From NCBI RefSeq assembly GCF_007595705.1, contig NZ_NISY01000004.1, positions 1 through 64,000 on the forward strand: a stretch of 64,000 bases of DNA, in the 5' to 3' direction. The notes beneath the pieces are model-generated. The model did not search any database. It saw only the letters and a list, made by a program, of their open reading frames with translations, and was not told the origin of the DNA. The position numbers were made by a program, and so were the translations under genes. Shown one piece after another: positions 1 to 7,763 of the stretch. Each line of letters opens with the position of its first letter. Position 1 is the first letter of the stretch. This DNA comes from Streptomyces sp. SAJ15 (GTDB taxonomy: Bacteria > Actinomycetota > Actinomycetes > Streptomycetales > Streptomycetaceae).

Positions 1-338
1 CGGGAGCCGCCCCACCGGCCTCCGACTCCCCCCACCCGGGGGCCGCCCCACCGGCCCCCGGAGCTCCCCCCCCCACGGGGCCACCCGTGGGGGCCCAGCC
101 CCACCGAGGCCCCACAGACCCACCCCCCACACCTGCCACCCCCCATGGGCGGGGTGCGGCGGCTCCACCCCCGGCCGCCGCACCCCGCCCGCAGGTCTGT
201 TCCGGGACGGAACCGTCGGAGAACCGCCGGTGGCGACCGACGCCCAACCACACGAACCGCAACGGGTGGGAACCGTGCCCCTGTTGAATGGGCCTGGGAC
301 GTAAGACGTACGCAGGGCGTGGCTGGAGGCGGAAGACC
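1..338. other. Non-coding region upstream of the LacI-type regulator
   Basis: This is C-rich low-complexity DNA. A 15-bp direct repeat (gccgccccaccggcc) occurs at 6-20 and 42-56. I see no convincing gene on either strand. It is probably the regulatory space in front of the LacI regulator and, off the left edge, a sugar-transport gene. I looked for the CebR-type 14-bp palindrome (TGGGAGCGCTCCCA) and did not find a good copy. Confidence 0.5.
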
Positions 339-1409
339 ATGGCAGGAACCCGACGGCGCGGGGGCGCGGGGCGTGGCAGACCCACCCTGGAGGAGGTCGC
401 CGCCCGCGCGGGAGTCGGTCGGGGCACCGTCTCACGGGTGATCAACGGCTCGCCCAGGGTCAGTGACCGGACCCGCGCCGCCGTCGAACAGGCGGTGGCC
501 GAGCTCGGATACGTCCCCAACCGGGTCGCTCGGGCGCTCGCCGCGGGCAGCGCGGACGCCGTCGCGCTGGTCATCCCCGAGCCGGAGACCCGGCTCTTCG
601 CCGAGCCGTACTTCTCCGACATCATCCGCGGTGTCGGCGCCGAGCTGGCAGAGGCCGACCTCCAGTTGCTGCTCACCCTGGTGCGCACCCCCAAGGAACG
701 TCAGCGGTTCGCGGACTACCTGGCCGGCAACCGCGTCGACGGCGTGCTGGTGGTCTCCGTGCACGTCGACGACCCGCTCCCCGACCTGCTGGAGCGGATC
801 GAGATGCCGGCCGTCCTCAGCGGTCGCCGCTCGGCGCGCGAGACGGTCGCCTATGTGGACGCCGACAACACCGGCGGCGCCGGCGCGGCCGTCGCCCACC
901 TGGCGGCGCGCGGTCGGCGCACCATAGCCACCATCACCGGGCCGTCCGACATGTACGCGGCCTCCTGCCGTCTGGACGGCTACCGCGCGGCGCTGGACGC
1001 CGCGGACCTCCCGTTCGATCCGCGGCTCGTGGGGTCCGCGGACTTCACCGAGGAGGGCGGTCGCCGCGCCATGCGCGCGCTCTTGGACCGCTGCCCGGCG
1101 TTGGACGCGGTCTTCGCCGCCTCCGACGTGATGGCCGCGGGCGCCCGGCAGGTGCTGCGCGAGGCGGGACGCCGGGTCCCCGACGACGTCGCCCTCGTCG
1201 GCTTCGACGACTCCGCCGTGGCCCGGCACATGGACCCGCCGCTGACCAGCGTCCGCCAGCCCACGGAGGAGATGGGCCGGGCGATGGTGCGGGTGCTGCT
1301 GGAGCAGATCGACGAACAGCGGGGGAGGGGCCGCCGCACGGCGGGGCGGGTCCGGGAGCGGACGCGGCTGGTGCTGCCGACGGAGCTGGTCTGTCGGGCG
1401 TCGTCGTAG
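339..1409 (+). CDS. LacI-family transcriptional regulator, CebR-like
   Basis: A sugar-responsive DNA-binding repressor of 356 aa. The N-terminal LacI helix-turn-helix is plain at about residues 15-60 (PTLEEVAARAGVGRGTVSRV, then a hinge helix with AARAL-like sequence), followed by a periplasmic-binding-like effector domain ending in the usual DDVALVGFDDS and PPLTSVRQP segments. I chose ATG 339 rather than an upstream start because GGAGG lies 9 bases before it. The sequence and its place near ornA and adpA fit CebR, the cello-oligosaccharide repressor that controls cebEFG and bglC; those targets would be left of the window. The LacI class is certain. The CebR identity is inferred from remembered gene order and needs the flanking genes. 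Confidence 0.9.
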   Translation: MAGTRRRGGAGRGRPTLEEVAARAGVGRGTVSRVINGSPRVSDRTRAAVEQAVAELGYVPNRVARALAAGSADAVALVIPEPETRLFAEPYFSDIIRGVGAELAEADLQLLLTLVRTPKERQRFADYLAGNRVDGVLVVSVHVDDPLPDLLERIEMPAVLSGRRSARETVAYVDADNTGGAGAAVAHLAARGRRTIATITGPSDMYAASCRLDGYRAALDAADLPFDPRLVGSADFTEEGGRRAMRALLDRCPALDAVFAASDVMAAGARQVLREAGRRVPDDVALVGFDDSAVARHMDPPLTSVRQPTEEMGRAMVRVLLEQIDEQRGRGRRTAGRVRERTRLVLPTELVCRASS

Positions 1410-1624
1410 CCGCCCGTTCGAACGCTCGCTGGACCGGCCGGTGCCCGGCGGCGGCGTGCGGCGGCCGGCGGTCCGCGGTGCTCGGCACCGCGCTGCGCCG
1501 TCGCCGTGTCGGCGCGGCGTCGGCGCGGCGTCGGTACGTCGTCAGTCCGCTGTCGGGGCGCTGTCGGCGCGCTTCTCCAGGCTCGGGGAAGACGGAACGA
1601 CCTCGGGCTGAACAGGAGTCTCCC

Positions 1625-2833
1625 ATGCGCACGATGAACGTCCTGATCTCCGGCGCCAGCGTCGGCGGACCCGCCCTCGCCTACTGGCTGCGCCGGTACG
1701 GGATCGGGGTGACGGTGGTGGAGCGTGCCCCCGGGCTGCGTCCCGGCGGGCAGGCGATCGACGTCCGAGGCCCGGCGCTGGGGGTCGTCGAACGGATGGG
1801 CGTGCTGGACCGGATACGGGCCCGGTGCACGGACCTGCGCGGGATGTCGGTCGTCGACGACGACGGTGTGGAGCTGTTCCGCACTACCGAACGGACCATG
1901 AGCGGCGGTGAGATCGACAGCCCCGATGTGGAGATCCTGCGGGACGACCTGGCCGAGATCCTCTTCGAGGCGTCCCGCGGCGAGGGCGTGGAGTACCTCT
2001 TCGGCGACTCCGTCGCGGAGCTGGAGCAGGACGCCGACGGGGTGCGGGTGCGCTTCCAGAGCGGCGCGCGGCGCACCTTCGACCTGGTCGTCGGCGCCGA
2101 CGGAGTGCACTCCGGCACCCGCCGGATGGTCTTCGGCACGGACGAGGAGTGCTACCGCCACCTGGGGAGCTACCTCGGCGTGTGGACGGTCCCCAACCAC
2201 CTCGGACTGGACCGCTGGCAGGTCGTCTACCGCACGCGCGGGAACGTGTGGGGCGGCATGGCGATGAGCGTCCGCGACAACAAGGAGGTCCGCGTCTATG
2301 TGGGCATCGACGCGGACGTGCCGCCCGCGGAGTTCCTGCCCCGCTCCGTCGAGGAACAGAAGCGTCTGGTGGTCCGCGCGCACGCGGACGCGCGCTGGGA
2401 GATGCCGCGGCTGTTGGAGGGCGTGTGGGACGCCCCGGACTTCCACTTCGACTCGGTGTCCCAGATCCACCTGGACTCCTGGTCCCGCGGCCGGGTGGTG
2501 CTCCTGGGCGACGCCGGCTACTGCGGCTCGCCCGCCTCCGGCCAGGGCACCACCATGGCGCTGATCGGCGCCTACGTCCTGGCCGGTGAGCTCGCCGCCG
2601 CCGGCGGGGACCATCGCGCCGCCTTCCTCGGATATGAGCGTGCGCTACGCGAGTATGTGACCGCCAGTCAGGAGATCGCGCACATCGGCATGGCCCGACT
2701 GCGCACCGAACTGGAGGCCGACCTGGGTGACCCGGAGGCGGCGGCCCGGCTCGCCGAGGACCCCGCGGACGCCTTCAAGAAGATCGGTGCGATCCGCTTC
2801 CGGGACTACGCGACCCCGACGGGCCTGCTGTAG
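1625..2833 (+). CDS. FAD-dependent monooxygenase (aromatic hydroxylase / TetX-like class A)
   Basis: A single-component flavin monooxygenase of 402 aa, predicted to use NAD(P)H and O2 to hydroxylate an aromatic or polyketide-like substrate. It has the N-terminal FAD dinucleotide-binding fold (ISGASVGGPALAYWLRR, about residues 6-25), the central VVGADGVHSGTRR segment and the C-terminal GDAGYCGSPASGQG FAD-ribityl motif. ATG 1625 follows AGGAG by 6 bases; upstream in-frame codons lie in repetitive non-coding DNA. It sits alone, about 0.2 kb after the LacI gene, so its substrate cannot be guessed from context. Members of this group include tetracycline and rifampicin monooxygenases as well as ordinary catabolic enzymes, so a drug-inactivating role is possible but not shown. 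Confidence 0.85.
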   Translation: MRTMNVLISGASVGGPALAYWLRRYGIGVTVVERAPGLRPGGQAIDVRGPALGVVERMGVLDRIRARCTDLRGMSVVDDDGVELFRTTERTMSGGEIDSPDVEILRDDLAEILFEASRGEGVEYLFGDSVAELEQDADGVRVRFQSGARRTFDLVVGADGVHSGTRRMVFGTDEECYRHLGSYLGVWTVPNHLGLDRWQVVYRTRGNVWGGMAMSVRDNKEVRVYVGIDADVPPAEFLPRSVEEQKRLVVRAHADARWEMPRLLEGVWDAPDFHFDSVSQIHLDSWSRGRVVLLGDAGYCGSPASGQGTTMALIGAYVLAGELAAAGGDHRAAFLGYERALREYVTASQEIAHIGMARLRTELEADLGDPEAAARLAEDPADAFKKIGAIRFRDYATPTGLL

Positions 2834-2869
2834 CCGGGAACAGTAATGGGTGCTAACGCTTAACGCCCC

Positions 2870-2875
2870 TATACT
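2870..2875 (+). promoter_or_regulatory. Putative -10 box (TATACT) of a leaderless GNAT transcript
   Basis: TATACT ends 7 bases before ATG 2883, the usual spacing between a -10 box and the first transcribed base. No Shine-Dalgarno sequence precedes the ATG. A leaderless mRNA is therefore likely. No clear -35 box is seen. Confidence 0.5.
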
Positions 2876-2882
2876 GCGCCTC

Positions 2883-3398
2883 ATGACCTCGCCGATGATC
2901 AAGCGCGCGACCGTCCGCGACGCGGAGCGCCTCACCGACCTGATGCACGCCTCCCGCGCCTACGCGGGCGCCTATGCCGCGATGCTCGCCGGCTACCGGA
3001 TCACGGCCGACTACATCGCCGCGCACCCGGTCCACCTGGCGGAGTCCCCCGACGGGAAGCTCCTGGGCTTCTACGCCCTGCTGCTGGAGCAGGCGGAGCT
3101 GGACCTGCTGTTCGTGGCCGACGCCGCGCAGGGGACCGGTCTGGGCCGGCTGCTGGTGGAGCACATGTTGGAGCGGGCACGGGAGCATGGGCTGGAGCGG
3201 GTACGGGTGGTCTCCCACCCGCCTGCCGAGCCCTTCTACCGCCGGGTGGGCGCCCGCCGGACCGGCACGGTGCCGGCGTCTCCGCCGAAGGTCACCTGGG
3301 ACCGCCCGGAACTCTCCTTCACCACGGCCACCACGGCCACCGTGGCCGCCACGGCCGAGAGCTCCCGCGGCGCGGCCGACGCGGACGGGCGCGGCTAG
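2883..3398 (+). CDS. GNAT-family N-acetyltransferase
   Basis: A 171-aa acetyl-CoA-dependent acetyltransferase of unknown acceptor. The acetyl-CoA binding motif A is visible (LLFVADAAQGTGLGRLLVEH, about residues 80-99), and AEPFYRRVGARRTG near residue 125 is the typical motif B end. The last 25 residues are a low-complexity Thr/Ala/Ser tail. ATG 2883 was chosen because a TATACT -10 box sits just upstream, which suggests leaderless translation; ATG 2895 is an alternative. It follows the monooxygenase by 49 bp but seems to have its own promoter. Confidence 0.85.
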   Translation: MTSPMIKRATVRDAERLTDLMHASRAYAGAYAAMLAGYRITADYIAAHPVHLAESPDGKLLGFYALLLEQAELDLLFVADAAQGTGLGRLLVEHMLERAREHGLERVRVVSHPPAEPFYRRVGARRTGTVPASPPKVTWDRPELSFTTATTATVAATAESSRGAADADGRG

Positions 3399-3452
3399 CC
3401 GCACGGCGAGGGCGGGCAGCCCCGCGCCGAGGCGGTCGGCCGGCGGGGTGGC

Positions 3453-3887
3453 TCAGGAGTCGGTGGCGAGCACGCGGGCGTAGATCCTGGCTCCTGAGTG
3501 GCAGTGGACGGTGAGCCCGTGGTGGCCGGGGCGGGGATTCGCCCGCCCCGACCACTGCTCGATGCCGCTGATCTCCCGGCTGCCGCCGGAGGCCAGCAGG
3601 GCGGCGAACCACGCCTCCGCCTCGATGGGCCCGAGCCGTGCCCCCACCTCGGGCACGGGCACCGGCGCCATCGGCTCGCCCTCCACCGGTGCCTCCGTCT
3701 CGCCGTAGTCGTCGCCGGGCGAGGACTCCGCGATGAACTGCCACCGCGTCTCGCCCCCGGCGTGGGTGATCGCGAGGCCGAAGGGATGCTTGTCGTCGCC
3801 GGCCTCCCTCAGACTGCTGACGCCGCTGACGCCGGCGGCGTTCTTGGCCAGGTCGAGAGCGTGTTCTTCGAACCGAGAGGGCCGCAT
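3453..3887 (-). CDS. Conserved hypothetical protein
   Basis: An acidic protein of 144 aa that I cannot assign to a family. It has no signal peptide, membrane segment or recognised motif; it opens with MRPSRFEEHALDLAKNAAG and has a Pro/Glu-rich middle. A longer form starting at 3929 is open, but the mRNA just before ATG 3887 carries TAGGCT seven bases upstream, which looks like a leaderless promoter, and the extra 14 residues look like translated spacer. The gene converges on the GNAT gene. Base composition and codon use match the neighbours, so it is likely real. Confidence 0.65.
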   Translation of the reverse strand: MRPSRFEEHALDLAKNAAGVSGVSSLREAGDDKHPFGLAITHAGGETRWQFIAESSPGDDYGETEAPVEGEPMAPVPVPEVGARLGPIEAEAWFAALLASGGSREISGIEQWSGRANPRPGHHGLTVHCHSGARIYARVLATDS

Positions 3888-4010
3888 GCGCGGCAGCCTA
3901 GGAAGGATCACGCGCGCCCACCGGTCCATGTCCCCCGGAGGGGTTGATCTCCCTGAGAGGTCTGACAGACATGGCTGCGGAGTGCTACCGACAGCCGGGC
4001 TGACGGGCGT

Positions 4011-5615
4011 TCAGCCACCCGTGCCGAGCACCGCCCGCACCACCGGACCCGCCGTGTCCCCGCCGTGGCCGCTGGCGGGCACGCGGGCCGCCGCGGCCAT
4101 ATCGCCGCGGTACGCGGTGAACCACGCGTCCGGACGGCCCTGCCCGTCGACCTCGGCCGACCCGGTCTTGGCGCCGATGTCACCGCGCAGGCCGGTCATG
4201 GCCCGTGCCCCGGTGCCACTGGTCGCGGTGAGCCGCATCATGGACTTGAGCTGCCGCGCCACCGCGGGGGTCAGGGCGCGCTCGGCGGTCGCCACCTCGC
4301 GGTGGTCCAGCGACGGCGCGACGAGGTACGGCTGCCGGAAGCGGCCCGACTGGGCGGTGGCGGCCACCGACGCCATGGTCAACGCGTTCATCTGCACCCG
4401 CCCCTGGCCGATCATGGCGGCGGCCTTCTCATCCCCTCCCTCCGTGGGAACCTTCCCCTCGCTGCTGGACACCCCGATGTTCCACACCGGTCCGATGCCG
4501 AACACCTCGCGGGCCTCCGCCGCCAGCGCGTCGTCGGATATCTCGTCGGCCAACGAGACGAAGGCGGTGTTGCAGGAGGCGGCGAAGTCCTCCGCGAAGG
4601 TGGCGTCGAGCTGCTCGCCGCTCTCCAGGTTGTGGAAGCTCTTGCCCTGTCGGTAGGCGGCGTACTTCGGGCAGGGCAGCGACTTCTCCGCCGTGACCTT
4701 GCCCTGCTCCAGCAGGGTGGCGGCAGTGACGATCTTGAAGGTGGAGCCGGGAGCGGTCTGGCCCTGGAGCGCGGTGTTGAACTCCGTACGGGCCGAGTTG
4801 GCGATCGCGAGGATCTCGCCGGTGCTGGGCTTGACGGCCACGACCGAGGCGTCCTCGTGCCGCGCCACCTGCGCCTCGGCGGCCCGCTGTGCCTTCGCGT
4901 CCACCGTGGTGCGCAGCGTGCCCGGCTTGCCCGCGCGGAGGATGTGCAGCACCTGCGACGGGCTGCCGTTCACCTGGATCGCGATCGCCGGGCTGCCGCC
5001 CGACTCCGTCGCATACCGCTTCCGCAGCGAGGCCAACACCGGTGACAGCGAGGGGAAGTCCTTCTCGTCCAGCGCCTTCCCGTGCCGGTCCAGCACCTTG
5101 ATCGATGACGGCAGTGCCGCCTCGCCCGTCATCAGGGTGTCCCCGCTCGTCTTCAGCTTCGGGTGCAGCACCGAGGTCTTCCAGGAGACCAGCGGTCGCC
5201 CACTGGTCTCCCCCCGCACCACGTCCAGCGACGACTCGTAGGTCCAGGTGGAGCGCTTCTCTCCGGTGTCGATGTGGGCGGCGACGGTGAACGGCACCTC
5301 GGTCCCGTCGGCCTCGCCCTGGGTGAGCTTCACCTTGGTGACGTGCGTGCCCTCGCGGTAGCGGGTCAGCGCGCCGAGCGCCGCCACCGCGTCGTTGGTG
5401 AAACCCGCGGCCCGCTGGTCGTTTCCGTTCTGCCAGGCCGTGAGGAAGTCGGATGCCGCCTTGGTCACTTGAGCGTCACTCAGGGGACCGTCGGGTCTCT
5501 CGGTGCCCGAACTTCCGCCGGCCATGGCGTCGTAGATGTTGTAGACGCCGACTCCCGCCACTCCCACCACCCCGGCGACGACCCCGCCGAGCACGATTCT
5601 CCCCACTGTGCGCAT
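4011..5615 (-). CDS. Penicillin-binding protein, D,D-transpeptidase with NTF2-like N-terminal domain
   Basis: A membrane-anchored peptidoglycan cross-linking enzyme of 534 aa. One N-terminal membrane segment (VGRIVLGGVVAGVVGVAGV) is followed by an NTF2/MecA-N-like region (about 35-150), a linker, and a transpeptidase domain carrying all three active-site motifs: SxxK as STFK near residue 288, SxN as SCN near 350, and KTG near 482. It is like the actinobacterial class B PBPs related to PbpA/MecA. ATG 5615 starts directly before the membrane helix; the open frame continues upstream to 5702 but that part is not conserved-looking. It is not beside ftsW or rodA, so it may be an accessory PBP. Low-affinity PBPs of this shape can lower beta-lactam sensitivity; that is only a possibility here. 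Confidence 0.9.
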   Translation of the reverse strand: MRTVGRIVLGGVVAGVVGVAGVGVYNIYDAMAGGSSGTERPDGPLSDAQVTKAASDFLTAWQNGNDQRAAGFTNDAVAALGALTRYREGTHVTKVKLTQGEADGTEVPFTVAAHIDTGEKRSTWTYESSLDVVRGETSGRPLVSWKTSVLHPKLKTSGDTLMTGEAALPSSIKVLDRHGKALDEKDFPSLSPVLASLRKRYATESGGSPAIAIQVNGSPSQVLHILRAGKPGTLRTTVDAKAQRAAEAQVARHEDASVVAVKPSTGEILAIANSARTEFNTALQGQTAPGSTFKIVTAATLLEQGKVTAEKSLPCPKYAAYRQGKSFHNLESGEQLDATFAEDFAASCNTAFVSLADEISDDALAAEAREVFGIGPVWNIGVSSSEGKVPTEGGDEKAAAMIGQGRVQMNALTMASVAATAQSGRFRQPYLVAPSLDHREVATAERALTPAVARQLKSMMRLTATSGTGARAMTGLRGDIGAKTGSAEVDGQGRPDAWFTAYRGDMAAAARVPASGHGGDTAGPVVRAVLGTGG

Positions 5616-5743
5616 GGCCCCGTGGCCCCCCGTGTATCCGTCGACCGCCGGGTTGGCGGCCGGTACAGCCGACGATCGTAATCGGCATGAGGGGCAAATC
5701 ATGCCGGATCCCGCAGATGTGTTCGAGTCAACGCGGTGGACCG

Positions 5744-6445
5744 CTACCGGCGCGCGCGCTCCGCGGCGTACCGGTTCGTCAGCAGTCCCCGGGCCAGGCC
5801 CGATTGGAGCGCGACCAGCGCGCGGATGACCGGTATCGCCGAGGCGGCCATCAGCACCCCGATGCCGGTGTTGAACGCGATGTCGGCCACTCGGGAGTCC
5901 ACGCCGAACATCAGGTCCAGCAGCGACTGGTCGTCCCCGTCACGGGGTACCGCCCACGACCAGGTGACGTACAGCAGCTCGCCGGCCGCGCCCACGGTCC
6001 ACGTCAGCGCGAGGCAGAAGCCCACCACCCGCGCCGGGAACGCCACCACCATGTGCAGCAGGTCCCGCCATGACTGCGGATCCCCCAGCGCCCGCACCAG
6101 GCCGCCGAGCCCGGAGCCGCCCCGCTCCCGGTAGTGGTGCGGCGGCAGCGCCCGCCCCGTCACGCTCTCCACCCGCCGACGCTCCACCCGGGCGAACCCC
6201 CGCGCCGCCCGCAACAGCCCCACCAACACCGGCAGCCCCAGCCAGACCACGAGCGTGCCCAACCCGAACGAGAACCCCGTCACCGCCACGACGAACGCGG
6301 CTATGCCCAGCGGCAGTCCGGTCAGCAGATATCCCAGCTCACGCCCGAACCGCCTGGCCTGCCCGGCGCGGAGGCCGGCGGAGACGGTGGAGGTGGGGGA
6401 GGCGGTGCCGTGCGACACCCTGTGCGGCGAGGTCATCTCGGTCAT
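5744..6445 (-). CDS. Orphan sensor-domain membrane protein
   Basis: A 233-aa integral membrane protein that looks like the putative sensor module (Pfam Sensor type) found in front of many Streptomyces histidine kinases. There are four hydrophobic stretches: two in tandem around residues 40-80 (GYLLTGLPLGIAAFVVAVTG, LGTLVVWLGLPVLVGLL), one near 130-155, and one near 200. Between them is the conserved ARGFARVERRRVE region. No kinase or response-regulator domain follows in frame, and none is next door. ATG 6445 was chosen over 6565 because the upstream stretch is Gly/Arg-rich spacer. It may pair with a kinase elsewhere or be a remnant sensor. Confidence 0.75.
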   Translation of the reverse strand: MTEMTSPHRVSHGTASPTSTVSAGLRAGQARRFGRELGYLLTGLPLGIAAFVVAVTGFSFGLGTLVVWLGLPVLVGLLRAARGFARVERRRVESVTGRALPPHHYRERGGSGLGGLVRALGDPQSWRDLLHMVVAFPARVVGFCLALTWTVGAAGELLYVTWSWAVPRDGDDQSLLDLMFGVDSRVADIAFNTGIGVLMAASAIPVIRALVALQSGLARGLLTNRYAAERARR

Positions 6446-6905
6446 GGATCCACTCTCGCCACTCCGTCGCCCCCTGCCCAACCGGCCTGCCCGCCTTCTC
6501 GGGGTGGTGCTAGCACCACCCCCGGGCGGCTTCTGACCCCCGGGAGGATTCCCGTGGCGCCTCACGCGGTGATCCCCGGGCGGCTTCCCGTGGTGGCCCG
6601 CGGCGGTTCCCGTGCGATCCCCGGGCGGCGCCCACTCCCCGTGGGCGATCGCGTTCGGGCGGTCTCACGCGTCAGGGACGACCCCGCGGTGTCACCGCGA
6701 CTCCGAGTGAGCCGCTACGAGTCATCCGCTCCGGGTCAGGCACTCCCAGCCAGGCGTGCCAGGCGTGCCAGGCGTGTCAGGCACCTCAGCCGCTCCGGGC
6801 GCGGAGGGGGCGGCCGGGACTCGGTACGTCGTCCCGCCCGGGAGAAGGCGCCCGGGAAAGGCCGAGGCCCGATGCGCCTGCGCGCATCGGGCCTCGATCC
6901 CTCAG
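6446..6905. other. Intergenic region with repeats
   Basis: No gene seen. It contains scattered copies of a ccccgggcggc-type motif between about 6518 and 6632, and a 9-bp tandem repeat (caggcgtgc, three copies, the last with one change) at 6751-6777. The part next to the tRNA would hold its 3' flank. Confidence 0.6.
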
Positions 6906-6979
6906 GGTGAGTAACGGGACTCGAACCCGCGACATCCTGGACCACAACCAGGTGCTCTACCAGCTGAGCTATACCCACC
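6906..6979 (-). tRNA. tRNA-His (anticodon GTG)
   Basis: Reading the minus strand gives a full cloverleaf: acceptor arm GTGGGTA pairing with TACTCAC (one G-T pair), D-arm AGCTCAGCTGGTAGAGC, anticodon loop TTGTGGT and T-arm GGGTTCGAGTCCC. An extra G at position -1 opposite the C discriminator is the histidine hallmark. The 3' CCA is not encoded; the next bases are CT. The gene lies beside ornA, the arrangement I recall from other streptomycetes. Confidence 0.95.
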
Positions 6980-7042
6980 ATGACCGGCGGTTTTCCGCTT
7001 TTCCGTACCGGCCGAGAAAAAGTGTACAGGGTCCGGAGGTGT

Positions 7043-7078
7043 GCTCGCTCCCGGCTTTCGGGTGTGCCGGGAGCGAGC
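7043..7078 (-). terminator. Hairpin terminator after ornA
   Basis: A perfect 13-bp inverted repeat (GCTCGCTCCCGGC and its complement) with a 10-base loop, 66 bp past the ornA stop codon. It would end the adpA-ornA transcript before the tRNA. Confidence 0.75.
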
Positions 7079-7143
7079 TACGTCACTCCTGCCGCAGGGG
7101 GCGCCCGCGAGGTCGTCGAAAGACCCCGCGGACGTCCCGCTGG

Positions 7144-7758
7144 CTACGGCTGCGGCTGCGGCGTGGGGACCACGTGCTTGGCCGCGATGGCCTTGGCCGT
7201 CTCGGAGTCCGGGCCGGGCTGCGGCACGAAGACCGCCTCCCGGTAGTAGCGGAGTTCGGCGATGGACTCGCGGATGTCGGCGAGGGCGCGGTGGTTGCCG
7301 TTCTTCTCCGGGCTGTTGAAGTACGCCCGCGGGTACCAGCGCCGGGCGAGCTCCTTGACGGAGGAGACGTCGACGATCCGGTAGTGCAGATACACCTCCA
7401 GCTCCGGCATGTCGCGGCCGAGGAAGCCGCGGTCGGTGCCGACGGAGTTTCCGCACAGCGGGGCCTTGCCGGCCTCCGGGACGTGCTCGCGGATGTAGGC
7501 CAGGACCTGGCGCTGGGCGTCTTCCAGCGTGGTCCCGCCCTCCAGCTCCGCGAGCAGCCCGGAGGCGGTGTGCATCTCGCGCACCACCTCCGGCATGGTC
7601 GTCAGAGCCTTGGCCGGCGGGCGGATCACGATGTCCACGCCGTCGCCCAGGATGTTCAGCTCGGAGTCGGTGACCAGGGCGGCCACCTCGATGAGCGCGT
7701 CGTCGGCCAGCGAGAGCCCGGTCATCTCGCAGTCGATCCACACCATGCGATCGTTCAT
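7144..7758 (-). CDS. orn: Oligoribonuclease
   Basis: A 3'-5' exonuclease of 204 aa that clears 2-5 nt RNAs (nanoRNA) and the linear dinucleotides left from cyclic dinucleotide breakdown. It is a DEDDh enzyme: D9 and E11 in the Exo I motif (DCEMTGL), Asp in GTDRGFL (Exo II), and His plus Asp in HRALADIRES (Exo III). The C-terminal tail is Pro/Gln-rich. ATG 7758 is preceded four bases upstream by AGGGTGAG; a GTG at 7767 that overlaps the adpA stop is the alternative. The ribosome site lies in the last adpA codons, so translation is probably coupled to adpA. Loss of ornA in S. griseus and S. coelicolor impairs growth and aerial mycelium formation. Confidence 0.95.
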   Translation of the reverse strand: MNDRMVWIDCEMTGLSLADDALIEVAALVTDSELNILGDGVDIVIRPPAKALTTMPEVVREMHTASGLLAELEGGTTLEDAQRQVLAYIREHVPEAGKAPLCGNSVGTDRGFLGRDMPELEVYLHYRIVDVSSVKELARRWYPRAYFNSPEKNGNHRALADIRESIAELRYYREAVFVPQPGPDSETAKAIAAKHVVPTPQPQP

Positions 7759-7763
7759 ACGTC

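Noticed and set aside
6906..6979. tRNA-His as an integration site for a mobile element
   Set aside because: No integrase gene and no second copy of the tRNA 3' end seen in the window.
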